Notes under the pieces: model-generated
Told to the model about the DNA's origin: nothing
What the model saw: only the letters and a program-made list of their open reading frames with translations
Databases searched by the model: none
Position numbers and translations under genes: made by a program
In this document: one piece after another, positions 8,941-16,331 of the stretch
How positions within the stretch are numbered: position 1 is the first letter of the stretch
How the letters are laid out: every line of letters starts with the position of its first letter
Source of the DNA: an uncultured Lachnospiraceae bacterium
GTDB taxonomy: Bacteria; Bacillota; Clostridia; Lachnospirales; Lachnospiraceae
Assembly: GCA_910589635.1 (NCBI GenBank)
Contig: CAJUTD010000017.1
Location: forward strand, 5,368 to 42,901
Direction of reading: 5' to 3'
Length of the DNA stretch: 37,534 nt

Positions 8941-9084
8941 TTATTTCCCCCTTTCTGATTCCTGGGTGGCATTGCCGGCCTTTTTCACTGCTTCGGTGAT
9001 GAGCTGTTCCATGAGCCGCCAGAATGCCAGCCTGCATTTCGTCTGCGTTGACTTGAGCATAAGCCATCTGATTACTGTAACCAT
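8941..9084 (-). CDS. Small basic protein, first gene of the tape-measure operon
   Basis: The reverse strand has an ATG at 9084 preceded by AAAGGAGGAATCATTT, a near-ideal ribosome site. It encodes 47 aa beginning MVTVIRWLML and ending ESERGK. Its TAA is 3 nt before the tape-measure ATG, the tight spacing typical of translational coupling. The protein is basic, with a hydrophobic or amphipathic N-terminus. I do not recognise a family. The position just ahead of the tape measure suggests a tail-assembly accessory, but that is inference. A second reading frame from 9106 is open over the same bases but has a less well-placed ribosome site. Confidence 0.6.
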   Translation of the reverse strand: MVTVIRWLMLKSTQTKCRLAFWRLMEQLITEAVKKAGNATQESERGK

Positions 9085-9150
9085 AAATGATTCCTCCTTT
9101 TTGCATGAATGTATCAATGGATGGAAAAGGGCAGAGTGGGGCTGCCCTAC

Positions 9151-9209
9151 CTATGTAACGTTAATTTGTGCCCTGGCGCCAGGGTACAAATCGGGGAGTG
9201 ATTTCCGAA
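9151..9209 (-). promoter_or_regulatory. 28-bp palindromic operator upstream of tape-measure operon
   Basis: Positions 9164-9191 form an almost perfect 28-bp palindrome: outer arms ATTTGT and ACAAAT, inner core CCCTGGCGCCAGGG, with only one non-pairing position per arm. The left flank (CTATGTAAC then TTA) and the right flank (ATTTCCGAAT at about 9201-9210) recur around a very similar 28-bp palindrome at 18555-18582. Each lies about 80-105 nt upstream of the first gene of a leftward tail operon. This suggests a shared operator or activator site. The exact promoter boxes are not clear to me. Confidence 0.6.
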
Positions 9210-9278
9210 TGGGAGGGGAGGATTGCAGTTTCGTTTCACGGGGAATGCAAATTTAAATACAGGATGAATTTTTTGTAT

Positions 9279-9353
9279 ATGGAAGGAACGCCCGAACATC
9301 CCCCATTTGGAACTCAGTTTATCGATGTCACTGGAAAACGTTTTGAATACCAT
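9279..9353 (-). pseudogene. Duplicated 25-codon stub of the tape-measure C-terminal ORF
   Basis: The first 25 codons of the 557-6772 ORF (MVFKTFSSDIDKLSSKWGMF...) are repeated here because the 847-bp block includes them. After residue 25 the frame leaves the repeat and runs into the operator region without tape-measure similarity. No ribosome site is present. It marks copy B as derived from a locus where the tape-measure C-terminal part was already next to the zinc-ribbon gene. Confidence 0.75.
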
Positions 9354-9389
9354 ACTGTAACGTGTGAGCTGGCAGTTCAGGCAAGGCTG

Positions 9390-9418
9390 TGGACACTTTG
9401 CCGGTTATATGATAAAAT
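9390..9418 (+). promoter_or_regulatory. Sigma-A-type promoter of zinc-ribbon gene, copy B
   Basis: This repeats the promoter at 6809-6837: TGGACA and TAAAAT boxes with a 17-nt spacer. Confidence 0.7.
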
Positions 9419-9451
9419 GAGTAGAAATAAAGCTATGAGGAGGATATAGGA

Positions 9452-9904
9452 ATGCCACATTACTACTGTAAAAGATGCGGGAGGATTTATGTAAGTGATA
9501 GAAATAAGGGAAGGTGCGACTGCTGCGGTTCAGATACCTACCCGGTCCCGGAGAAGTATTGGTACGAGGGGGATGAAGAGGAAATGACCGCTAAACTGCA
9601 GAAACTACTGCGGGAAGAGCTTGTCAAGACCTCCGACGTATACGACGAAGATCTCTTTGACCGCAGGGATGACATAATGTTTTCAAGAGGAAACAAAATG
9701 CTTGAAGATATGAATCGTGCGGAAGCCTTTGCGAAAGGCCGCGCCGGGGGCGGCCGCTTCGGCATCGAGTGTCCCTACTGCCATGCCACGAATGTCAGGA
9801 AGGTCTCCCTTGCAGGGCGGGCAGTGTCTGCCGGCATCTTTGGCCTGGGCAGCAAAAAGATCGGCAAACAGTGGCACTGCAACCGGTGCGGCAGTGATTT
9901 TTAA
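9452..9904 (+). CDS. Double zinc-ribbon protein, copy B
   Basis: The protein is identical over 150 residues to the one at 6871-7323, including both Cys4 sites (C6/C9/C22/C25 and C107/C110/C143/C146). Promoter, AGGAGG site and downstream sequence are also the same, so both copies should be equally expressed. Perfect identity implies recent duplication or ongoing gene conversion. The gene is followed on the same strand by a diverged third relative at 10845-10949, which suggests this zinc-ribbon locus has duplicated more than once. The function is not known. Confidence 0.9.
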   Translation: MPHYYCKRCGRIYVSDRNKGRCDCCGSDTYPVPEKYWYEGDEEEMTAKLQKLLREELVKTSDVYDEDLFDRRDDIMFSRGNKMLEDMNRAEAFAKGRAGGGRFGIECPYCHATNVRKVSLAGRAVSAGIFGLGSKKIGKQWHCNRCGSDF

Positions 9905-9943
9905 GCCGTATGGGGGCGTCCTTGCTTGCGGGCAGTATACCAT

Positions 9944-9963
9944 CCCGGCCCATTCCGGGTTTT
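9944..9963 (+). terminator. Short intrinsic terminator candidate after zinc-ribbon gene, copy B
   Basis: This is the same 5-bp CCCGG/CCGGG stem plus TTTT as in copy A. It is weak by stem length. Confidence 0.4.
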
Positions 9964-10125
9964 CCATGTATGCCATCCAAGTACCATTTCCCTTATTCTG
10001 TTCCCTTATCCGTTCCACAATGCATGGGCAGGGGATAAGGTCCCTGCGTTTGCGCAGCCTTTTCACAGGCCGCCCTGCCATGCCAGGCAGTACCGAGCGC
10101 ATCTTCGGCGGGCATCGTTGCATAT

Positions 10126-10469
10126 TTCCCAGTTCTTTTGCTGCGTTCCGCACATCTTTCTGGAAATCATTTATTACTTGATATGCGTCTTCGGGATCGG
10201 CAGTTAGTGTAATGTAGAATGACTCTCCGGCATTTCTGATATAGATAAAAAGACCCTTCTTCTTCAATTTCATCAATAATGTATGGTCTAAGCCTCAATA
10301 AACTTGCCTCATTTATAAATTGTTTTTTGCGATGAAATAATATTGACTTTAAGCATAAAATAAATTCTCCATAAGATTTAAATTTTCCTGTATTTATCCT
10401 TGTCCGATGTCTGTCAAAGTTGACTTTATCACATTCATTCCTATATTTTTTAGTTGTTTCTGTTTGCAA
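10126..10469 (-). pseudogene. Unrecognised gene remnant, frameshifted and truncated by repeat B
   Basis: The reverse strand shows one plausible frame from 10469 (MQTETTKKYRNECDK... to ...LRPYIIDEIEEEG) and a second frame, from about 10276 to 10126, that looks more protein-like (FIYIRNAGESFYITLT then DAYQVINDFQKDV). The two read best as one protein joined by a frameshift near 10250-10280, in a run of A/G-rich codons. The second frame is cut at 10126, exactly at the edge of the 847-bp repeat, so copy B (or the event that made it) destroyed the 3' end. I do not recognise the family. Confidence 0.45.
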
Positions 10470-10844
10470 TTCCAGAATTCAGAGGAAAAAGCTTGTTTAT
10501 CAATGCAGAATATATACAGGCAAGCGTTATTACCGGTTTAAAGAAAAATAACAGGTTTTGAAAAGTGCCTTTGTTGGATGCAGTTATATTTTGAACCAGT
10601 AAGTAATCATCTTTGATTATAGGATGTTTTTTGTATAATGAAACTAAGATTGAGATCGATTATTTTGCCGCAGAAAGAATAGGGATGAAAGGAAGAAAGA
10701 ATGGAAAAAACGGATATTGTGAAATATACTATGAAAGACAGCGTTTAAAAAATTTGTTTCAGAATAAGAAATATTTGATACAGCGATACAGGGCACTCCA
10801 TTCAGAAGATACGGAACTACGCAAAATTTAGGGACGATATAAAA
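10470..10844. other. AT-rich debris with an orphan promoter
   Basis: No complete gene is seen here. A promoter-like pair, TTTGAT and TATAAT (10634-10639), lies ahead of short rightward frames. One starts at ATG 10684 (MKGRKNGKNGYCEI) and stops at 10831; another is only 15 codons. Together with the zinc-ribbon tail that follows at 10845, this looks like the eroded 5' part of a third zinc-ribbon gene or a replaced neighbour. Confidence 0.35.
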
Positions 10845-10949
10845 ATGATAACAACTGTGAATAGGATAGTGTCTACGGGCATGTTTGGTATGGCTTCCAA
10901 GAAGCTCGGAAAACAGTGGCATTGCAACAAGTGCGGTAGTGATTTCTGA
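10845..10949 (+). pseudogene. Remnant of a third zinc-ribbon gene (C-terminal 34 codons)
   Basis: The frame from ATG 10845 to TGA 10947-10949 reads VNRIVSTGMFGMASKKLGKQ followed by WHCNKCGSDF. It aligns with the last 35 residues of the zinc-ribbon proteins at 6871 and 9452, with substitutions at several positions. The N-terminal ribbon and the first CxxC of the C-terminal ribbon are missing. No good ribosome site precedes it. It is older and more diverged than the two identical copies. Confidence 0.75.
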
Positions 10950-10992
10950 AATATAATAGCCAGCTTTACCTATACAAAACAAATGAATTTGT

Positions 10993-11000
10993 GTTATAAT
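10993..11000 (+). promoter_or_regulatory. Extended -10 promoter element ahead of the phosphodiesterase gene
   Basis: TGTTATAAT (TGnTATAAT, an extended -10) ends at 11000, about 120 nt before the ATG at 11122. No good -35 is visible 16-18 nt upstream, which is common for extended -10 promoters. Confidence 0.45.
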
Positions 11001-11121
11001 AATGAGAGAAGGAACCATACCCAGCAGAAGGTTTAGGATTGATTTTACAGAAGATAAAATGCTGTGTTAATGATTCCTTCTTACTTTTTACATAATAATA
11101 CAATATGGAAAGGAAAATATA

Positions 11122-11898
11122 ATGGATAAAAAGGTTTTGCTTATCTTAGTTGACGGTTTAAGGCCGGATGTATTGCAATTCTGTGGTACAGGTTATGGCA
11201 GCCGTTTATTGGAAATGGGTACCTATTCGTTGCAAGCGGAAACAGTCTACCCTTCCATGACGCTTCCCTGCCATATGTCCCTTTTTCACAGTGTGCCGCC
11301 AGAACGACATGGCATTCTTACAAATGTGTATGTTCCTTTGAGTCGTCCGATGGAAGGTTTATGTGAGCGGTTAAATGCCAATGGAAAGAAGTGCGCTCTT
11401 TTCTATAATTGGGGGGAACTGCGGGATATAACGCGTCCATCTTCTCTTGCATACAGTTTTTATGTATCAGGAGATATATGCGGTTATGAAAAAGCAGATG
11501 AAATGATTACTGAAAATGCCCTTTCTTTTAGTGCAATTGAAAAACCGGATTTTGCGTTTGTATATTTTCAATCGGTAGATTCTGCAGGTCATGAACATGG
11601 GTGGATGGGGAGCGAATACTGCCGTGCATGTGTACAGTCTCTGGAGCGGGTGCGCAGATTGATAGAACATTTTGACGAACAATACGATATTATTGTTATG
11701 TCGGATCATGGCGGACATGGGTGCGGGCATGGTACAAAGGAGTCGGAAGATATGACAATTCCAATTATCTGTATTGGGGAAGAATTTCGTCCAGGTAAGC
11801 AATTTGAAAATGCAAGTATTTGTGACATCGCCCCTACCATAGCGTTCATGGCAGGAGTAGATGCTTCCAAAGATTGGGAGGGCAGAAGCCTATTATAG
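11122..11898 (+). CDS. AlkP-superfamily type I phosphodiesterase / nucleotide pyrophosphatase
   Basis: This 258-aa protein has the metal-binding layout of the type I phosphodiesterase / nucleotide pyrophosphatase branch. D11 is in LLILVDGLRPD. A Thr nucleophile is at about T47 in YPSMTLPCHMSL. D153 and H157 are in SVDSAGHEHG. D195 and H196 are in MSDHGGHG, and H203 follows in the CGHG segment. The family hydrolyses phosphodiester or pyrophosphate bonds with two metal ions. No signal peptide or membrane anchor is visible, so it is probably cytoplasmic. The short length fits compact bacterial members. A GGAAAGG site lies ahead of the ATG. The gene stands alone between zinc-ribbon debris and the second tail operon, and looks like cargo. 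Its substrate cannot be told from sequence. Confidence 0.88.
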   Translation: MDKKVLLILVDGLRPDVLQFCGTGYGSRLLEMGTYSLQAETVYPSMTLPCHMSLFHSVPPERHGILTNVYVPLSRPMEGLCERLNANGKKCALFYNWGELRDITRPSSLAYSFYVSGDICGYEKADEMITENALSFSAIEKPDFAFVYFQSVDSAGHEHGWMGSEYCRACVQSLERVRRLIEHFDEQYDIIVMSDHGGHGCGHGTKESEDMTIPIICIGEEFRPGKQFENASICDIAPTIAFMAGVDASKDWEGRSLL

Positions 11899-12050
11899 TT
11901 TTGTTACTATATAAACAATTTTGTGCTGTTGTTGCATTTTTATTAATTTTATTTTTATGCTGGCAAATTTAACTGAACAGGAATGGGGGTTTTTCAATAT
12001 AATTCACTAATTTATAATTAGATGTTTAAAACACAGAGGAGAATATCCAA

Positions 12051-12185
12051 ATGGGTATTACGGACGTCTTTAAGGCAACTCAATTTAAGAATAAGGAGAA
12101 ACGCCTTGCTTCCGAAAACCAATCAATTTCACTTATTCCGCTATTAGCAGTATATTCTACATTTTTACGTTTACCGATATGGTAA
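12051..12185 (+). pseudogene. 44-codon N-terminal gene remnant, possibly DUF4041/GIY-YIG type
   Basis: A well-formed start (GAGGAGA, 9 nt, ATG) opens a frame MGITDVFKATQFKNKEKRLA that then becomes unconvincing and stops at 12185. The opening resembles, from memory, the MG-x-x-D-x-FKA start of DUF4041 proteins. The rest of that family (coiled coil plus nuclease domain) is absent, so this would be a truncated relic. An independent small ORF cannot be excluded. Confidence 0.35.
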
Positions 12186-12262
12186 GCGATTGGTTGCCAA
12201 AATACAAGAAAAATATTCCTACATTAGGCGACAGAATATTCCGCCGCCCTTTCATAATTTTT

Positions 12263-13204
12263 CTACACTTTTTTTACATAATCGGAGTAGATATATCCTT
12301 CTACTCCTTCCACGCTGATGTGGGTCCAGACACCGCAAACTTCCAGCACATCAAAGAGATTTCCTTTGTTTAAATGACGGATGATGTTATCTCCAAAATC
12401 CGGCTCTTTTCTTACACGCACACCATCTCCGGTACATTCACCCACATATCCTGATTCGGGCTGTTTGTTTCCACCTACAGAAATATACTTAGCAGCGCTG
12501 TAACCAGTGCATCCATTGTACCTCACCTGATGCCATTTTGCACCCTGCTCTATAATTTCGACCTCTGCGCCTTTGGGGATAGAGCCAATCTTTTTCCCGT
12601 CTGGTGTCTCTCGGATATTGAGTGGATCATGATCTGTTGTAACGGTTCCATGCACTACGCCTTGTGGATGCTGTACTTCTTGCACATTCTCCGGCTCACC
12701 CGCGGGAACTTTCCTGCCAATCTGTTTCTTGAAATCCTCCCACAATGCAGGGCTGTCCATCATTTTCCGCGGGCAGTATTTTCCTTTGGCATCAAAATGC
12801 CGGATAACCCTATCTGCCGGAATGCCGGTTCCTGCCATAAGGTATTTTACCAGCCCAATGGCATTTGTCCTTGCCTGGTTATAATCTCCATCCGCATTTA
12901 CACAGATTTCAATATTGATGGTATTACGGTTGCTGGCATCCGTAATAGAATGATTACCGCCGTATTCACGTCCTACGGAGTATGTGCCGTCTGCATGAGC
13001 CGCTGCCTGGTAGACGCCGTCTGAGCCTGCGTAATAGTGCACAGACGTGCTCAAATGGCCTGCCGCCTGTGCCTCTGCGTGCCTTCTTGCCCCAGCTCCC
13101 TTGGAGAAATTATCCGTCTCATGGACGACTATGTACTTGGGCCTGTTCTGGCCGGTGTATGTGTTTTTTGCCGAAATATATTGTTTATTGATATTTATTC
13201 CCAT
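12263..13204 (-). CDS. Phage endolysin: N-acetylmuramoyl-L-alanine amidase with two SH3 domains
   Basis: This 313-aa protein hydrolyses the bond between muramic acid and L-alanine in peptidoglycan. An Amidase_2 domain spans about residues 10-165, with zinc ligands H28 (IVVHETD), H136 (IRHFDAKG) and C144 (KYCPRKMM), and E99 near the active site. Two bacterial SH3 domains follow (about 185-245 and 253-313; LNIRETP and VRVRKEP motifs), expected to bind the cell wall. There is no signal peptide, so export needs the holin encoded just upstream at 13234-13731. A GGAG site precedes the ATG. It is the last gene of the leftward tail and lysis operon. Confidence 0.93.
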   Translation of the reverse strand: MGININKQYISAKNTYTGQNRPKYIVVHETDNFSKGAGARRHAEAQAAGHLSTSVHYYAGSDGVYQAAAHADGTYSVGREYGGNHSITDASNRNTINIEICVNADGDYNQARTNAIGLVKYLMAGTGIPADRVIRHFDAKGKYCPRKMMDSPALWEDFKKQIGRKVPAGEPENVQEVQHPQGVVHGTVTTDHDPLNIRETPDGKKIGSIPKGAEVEIIEQGAKWHQVRYNGCTGYSAAKYISVGGNKQPESGYVGECTGDGVRVRKEPDFGDNIIRHLNKGNLFDVLEVCGVWTHISVEGVEGYIYSDYVKKV

Positions 13205-13233
13205 AAGTCATTCTCCTTTTTTGATACATTTTT

Positions 13234-13731
13234 CTAATTTGCGCTAACATTTTCGCCACTTTCAGGGATATTTTCGCCGCTTTTGCTAATATTTTCTGCT
13301 ACGCCATCAATCTGGCTCCTGATATGCTTCACGAGCGGCATTAAAAAATCGGGGATGTTTACCCCGATATCTACCATATTTTCCAGTATGCTGATTAATT
13401 CATTACAGATAATCCAGATTGCTACAACACACGCAATCAGGAATGAAAACGGCAGCGCAATCCTGAACATCTCAGACGCGTATTTTAGCAATTGGTCTAT
13501 GATAGCTCCCACAACTACCAGAAGCCACATGGACACTTTCTTGCATATGCCCCTCATACCCTTGTAGGAACTTATGCCAACTTTCCGGTTTGGCGCCGCC
13601 ATCAGCCCAGTTGCATAATCAATGATGTTACAGGCTATCATAAGCAAAACTGGTATGTAAAGTGTACCCAGCATGGACGATAACACGCTTCCTACTGCAA
13701 CAATGATTGCTTTCATTTGATTTGTACTCAT
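13234..13731 (-). CDS. Phage holin (phage_holin_4 / toxin-secretion holin family)
   Basis: The 165-aa membrane protein has hydrophobic segments at about 18-45 (LGTLYIPVLLMIACNIIDYA), 67-82 and 90-115. It carries the family signature of a polar SSYKGMRGICKK loop between them. Holins form membrane lesions that release the endolysin. It lies 29 nt upstream of the amidase and shares its operon. The C-terminus is unusual: after a helix ending IRSQIDGVAENI come three SGEN-like units (KSGEN, ESGEN and a partial one). A strong AGGAGG site precedes the start. Confidence 0.9.
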   Translation of the reverse strand: MSTNQMKAIIVAVGSVLSSMLGTLYIPVLLMIACNIIDYATGLMAAPNRKVGISSYKGMRGICKKVSMWLLVVVGAIIDQLLKYASEMFRIALPFSFLIACVVAIWIICNELISILENMVDIGVNIPDFLMPLVKHIRSQIDGVAENISKSGENIPESGENVSAN

Positions 13732-13750
13732 ATTTTTCCTCCTTCTTTTA

Positions 13751-13795
13751 TTAACTTAGTTTTCGCTTATCCGGTGCATCCCTTATAAATTTCAT
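13751..13795 (-). CDS. 14-residue ORF between fibre and holin (XkdX-position)
   Basis: The fibre stop codon is followed at once by GGAGG, then ATG at 13795 encoding MKFIRDAPDKRKLS and TAA. The ribosome site is as good as those of its neighbours. In many Firmicutes phages a roughly 40-aa XkdX-like protein beginning MKFW... occupies this slot. This could be a shortened relic of it or a short coupling peptide. Confidence 0.35.
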   Translation of the reverse strand: MKFIRDAPDKRKLS

Positions 13796-13804
13796 ATAGC
13801 CTCC

Positions 13805-16318
13805 TTATGCTGTCCGCTTCCACATAAAGCAGGTAATGTAAGGCTGTAAGTTTCCGCTTTCGCCGGTTCCTTCATATGCTGTTGTCTTGGAGTAACCCAA
13901 ATCGCTTGTATCTTTTGCAGTAATCGCGATATACTCGCTACTCCCGCTGTGCTGCATATGTGCTCGTGCAATCGTGCCGCCGCTTCCATATGCCATGAAT
14001 CCCATATTTTTGTCTGTCGTTGTATGGCTGTGTTTTGCCAGATATTTGCTCCCGCCTGTTTTTTCGGCTGCATTGAACTCTGTTTGAGAAGCATCCACGC
14101 TGACTGGCACTCTGCCATTGCCCCATCTAACCCATGTGCCGCCAAATAGTGTCGCCGGGCTTGTGGAATTGACGCTCATGTAGATGGAGCCTATTGGGTA
14201 AACTTTATTGACAAGATCGCTCTCTACTATCAGTTGCTCCCAACTGCTCCAGCTGTTTGAACTTAAATAACGGACAAATACCCGAAAGCTGCTTTCCTGA
14301 TATGCAATCTGTTCTATGTAATTCCCAGAATCTGATTGCAATACTAAAAGCCCGTAATAACTAGAGCTAGAGGGAGCATTTTGTGAACAGGCCTTCATCG
14401 TATAAAGCCCGGGCGTTGTCATATCATTAAAATCACCGCCATTAATCAACTTTTTGACGGCATAACTGTCTTTGATTACATTTCCATCACCGTCATGCAA
14501 TGCCTTTCCAGCAATTAAATTACTCCAAGTCCCGTTTACGTTGCTGCCATCTTTTTTTGCAAGGTAATCTGAATCAAAGTTTGCGGGTAAATCCAGGGTT
14601 GCCAGCACTTTTACCCCTTCTATAGTTTCCAAGGTTGCCACTGGTTTAATTGCTTCCCATTTTCCTACATATACGTTTAGCGCATCTGTTACAGTCGTCA
14701 TCACGCCATTGGGACTTGTGTCTACATCCTGGTAAATTTCTATATAAGATATGGAATTCACAGAATCATGTACTTTCCTTATTTTTGTAAAAAGGTGCCT
14801 CCCATCGTTCCCAGTAAAAGATACTATCGGAATTATTTTATTACTATGATAAGAATCCACAATCTGCACCTTCTGGTATTCTGGGGCGGGCGAATTATAA
14901 GAACGTTTCACGCTCACAACGCATGATGCCCCATATTCCCCGCCTTTTGCTTGCGCAATCCTATACCATCCTTTAGAAGATATAGTTCCACCATTGCTCC
15001 TGGAAACATAATCAGGTGCAAAATGCTCTGCTATGTATTCGTTTGATGGCGCCCCAATATTTTCCGGGGTAATATTCACATTCCCTTTCCGATAATTGCT
15101 CTCAGAGTTTCCTTTCACCCCTGTTACCGGTGTGCCGGCGAGAATATCCCACTTGTTGTCCGCTGTTTTATACACATTTGCTCCGGCAGGAATGGTATGC
15201 CCGGGACCCTCCTTAAAATTTGTATTCGTAATGAATTCGTCAGAGACATTGTACATTGCCCCCGCTCTTGTATCTGCCAGGGCAGGCAGGCTGGCAAAAG
15301 GCACTGTGCCCATGGGATGCAGTACGCCGGAGAGGCTTTCGGTAAAATTCTTTACCTGATCGAGATAACTTTCAGCCTGTTTACAGTAATGTTTGGCGTT
15401 GTCGTCGTTCTCATTTAGGTTTTCATCTTCTCTTTGCAAGCCGGTACCTCCGACAGCGTAGCTTTTAGACAACAATGCTGAATTGGCGGCATTTGTCTCT
15501 GATGTTGCAGCTTTCATTGCGTTGGCTTCCGTTTGACCGTAATAATTTTGGGCTTGTTCACAATAATATTTAGCGTTGTCGTTGTTTTCGTCGATGCTTT
15601 CGTCTTCCCGTTTCAAACCAGTGTCGCCGACAGCGTAGCTCTTAGACAGCAATGCGTGTTGGGAAGCTTGATTTTTAGAGGTCTGCGCATTTTCGGCAGA
15701 TTGCTTTGCATTTTCCGCGCTTGTGCTTGCACTTTTCACAACTTCCTCATAAGTTTTATTTGCCGCGATCAATGCTTTGTTCAACGCATCGAAATCGTCC
15801 GAGGAAGTAATGTGGCTGTTACTGTACGCGCTTTCAATGATGATGACGCGCAGATTCATTGTAGCAAAGATAAATCCGTCAATAGGGTTGTCTTCATATC
15901 CACCGAGGGATTCATCTGCCAAAATTCCACCAGCCGAAACGTTTGTTGATTCATCAGTCGGTCTTATACCGGTGGCTTCGTCTCGAGATTTGTCATCAAG
16001 GTCATCCGCAGGAGGATTTTCAGCTTCTACAAACAAAAGCTCCGCCTTTCCGGTACCGGGCGCCAGGCAGGCGCTTTCTGGGATGGCAATGTCAACGGTG
16101 CCGTCATCCCGAATTATTGCCTCAGTAAAGATATGTCTTTTGTCAGGCGTCACCATTTTGAAATAGCAGTGCTGAGTGCTTTTGTCTGCATAGAAAGGCT
16201 CGCCTTTATTCGTCACAGTCACATGTAAGAGAAAGCTTTTTTTCGTGAACTGTTTGATATCAATTGTTTTAATGGGGTCAAAAGTTAAGTCTAATGTAAT
16301 ATCATGCGTAAAAATCAT
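13805..16318 (-). CDS. Tail fibre / baseplate upper protein with BppU-like N-terminus
   Basis: This 837-aa protein probably recognises the target cell surface. Residues about 1-190 resemble the BppU N-terminal domain that docks on the distal tail (MIFTHDITLDLTFDP, YADKSTQHCYFKMVTPD). A coiled-coil stalk follows (about 190-330). It contains two 40-residue units with the phrase LLSKSYAVG and a DENN/DNAK-YYC pattern, at about 220-262 and 281-323, a 61-residue period. The central part is beta-rich and has no family I can name. The C-terminus (from about 706, YPIGSIYMSVNSTSP, then LFGGTWVRWGNGRVPVS) is a collar-type phage domain seen at receptor-binding tips. It lies 13 nt downstream of Dit. Confidence 0.85.
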   Translation of the reverse strand: MIFTHDITLDLTFDPIKTIDIKQFTKKSFLLHVTVTNKGEPFYADKSTQHCYFKMVTPDKRHIFTEAIIRDDGTVDIAIPESACLAPGTGKAELLFVEAENPPADDLDDKSRDEATGIRPTDESTNVSAGGILADESLGGYEDNPIDGFIFATMNLRVIIIESAYSNSHITSSDDFDALNKALIAANKTYEEVVKSASTSAENAKQSAENAQTSKNQASQHALLSKSYAVGDTGLKREDESIDENNDNAKYYCEQAQNYYGQTEANAMKAATSETNAANSALLSKSYAVGGTGLQREDENLNENDDNAKHYCKQAESYLDQVKNFTESLSGVLHPMGTVPFASLPALADTRAGAMYNVSDEFITNTNFKEGPGHTIPAGANVYKTADNKWDILAGTPVTGVKGNSESNYRKGNVNITPENIGAPSNEYIAEHFAPDYVSRSNGGTISSKGWYRIAQAKGGEYGASCVVSVKRSYNSPAPEYQKVQIVDSYHSNKIIPIVSFTGNDGRHLFTKIRKVHDSVNSISYIEIYQDVDTSPNGVMTTVTDALNVYVGKWEAIKPVATLETIEGVKVLATLDLPANFDSDYLAKKDGSNVNGTWSNLIAGKALHDGDGNVIKDSYAVKKLINGGDFNDMTTPGLYTMKACSQNAPSSSSYYGLLVLQSDSGNYIEQIAYQESSFRVFVRYLSSNSWSSWEQLIVESDLVNKVYPIGSIYMSVNSTSPATLFGGTWVRWGNGRVPVSVDASQTEFNAAEKTGGSKYLAKHSHTTTDKNMGFMAYGSGGTIARAHMQHSGSSEYIAITAKDTSDLGYSKTTAYEGTGESGNLQPYITCFMWKRTA

Positions 16319-16331
16319 AATTTTCTCCTTT

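Larger units (their letters stand above)
9279..10125 (+). repeat. 847-bp direct repeat, copy B
   Basis: This is the second copy of the block at 6698-7544, offset by 2581 bp and identical by eye through promoter, gene and downstream sequence. On the left it abuts the 5' region of the tape-measure operon. On the right it cuts into the remnant gene at 10126-10469. The single-copy spacer between A and B (7545-9278, 1734 bp) contains the tape-measure N-terminal piece, the small gene and the palindromic operator. Confidence 0.95.

Noticed and set aside
9164..9191. Palindrome as an intrinsic terminator
   Set aside because: There is no T-tract on either side, and its relative at 18555 keeps outer arms and flanks but loses stem symmetry, which fits a protein-binding site better.
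12186..12262. Terminator after the endolysin gene
   Set aside because: The only symmetry is GGCG/CGCC around GAATATTC with mismatches and no T-run in the right place.
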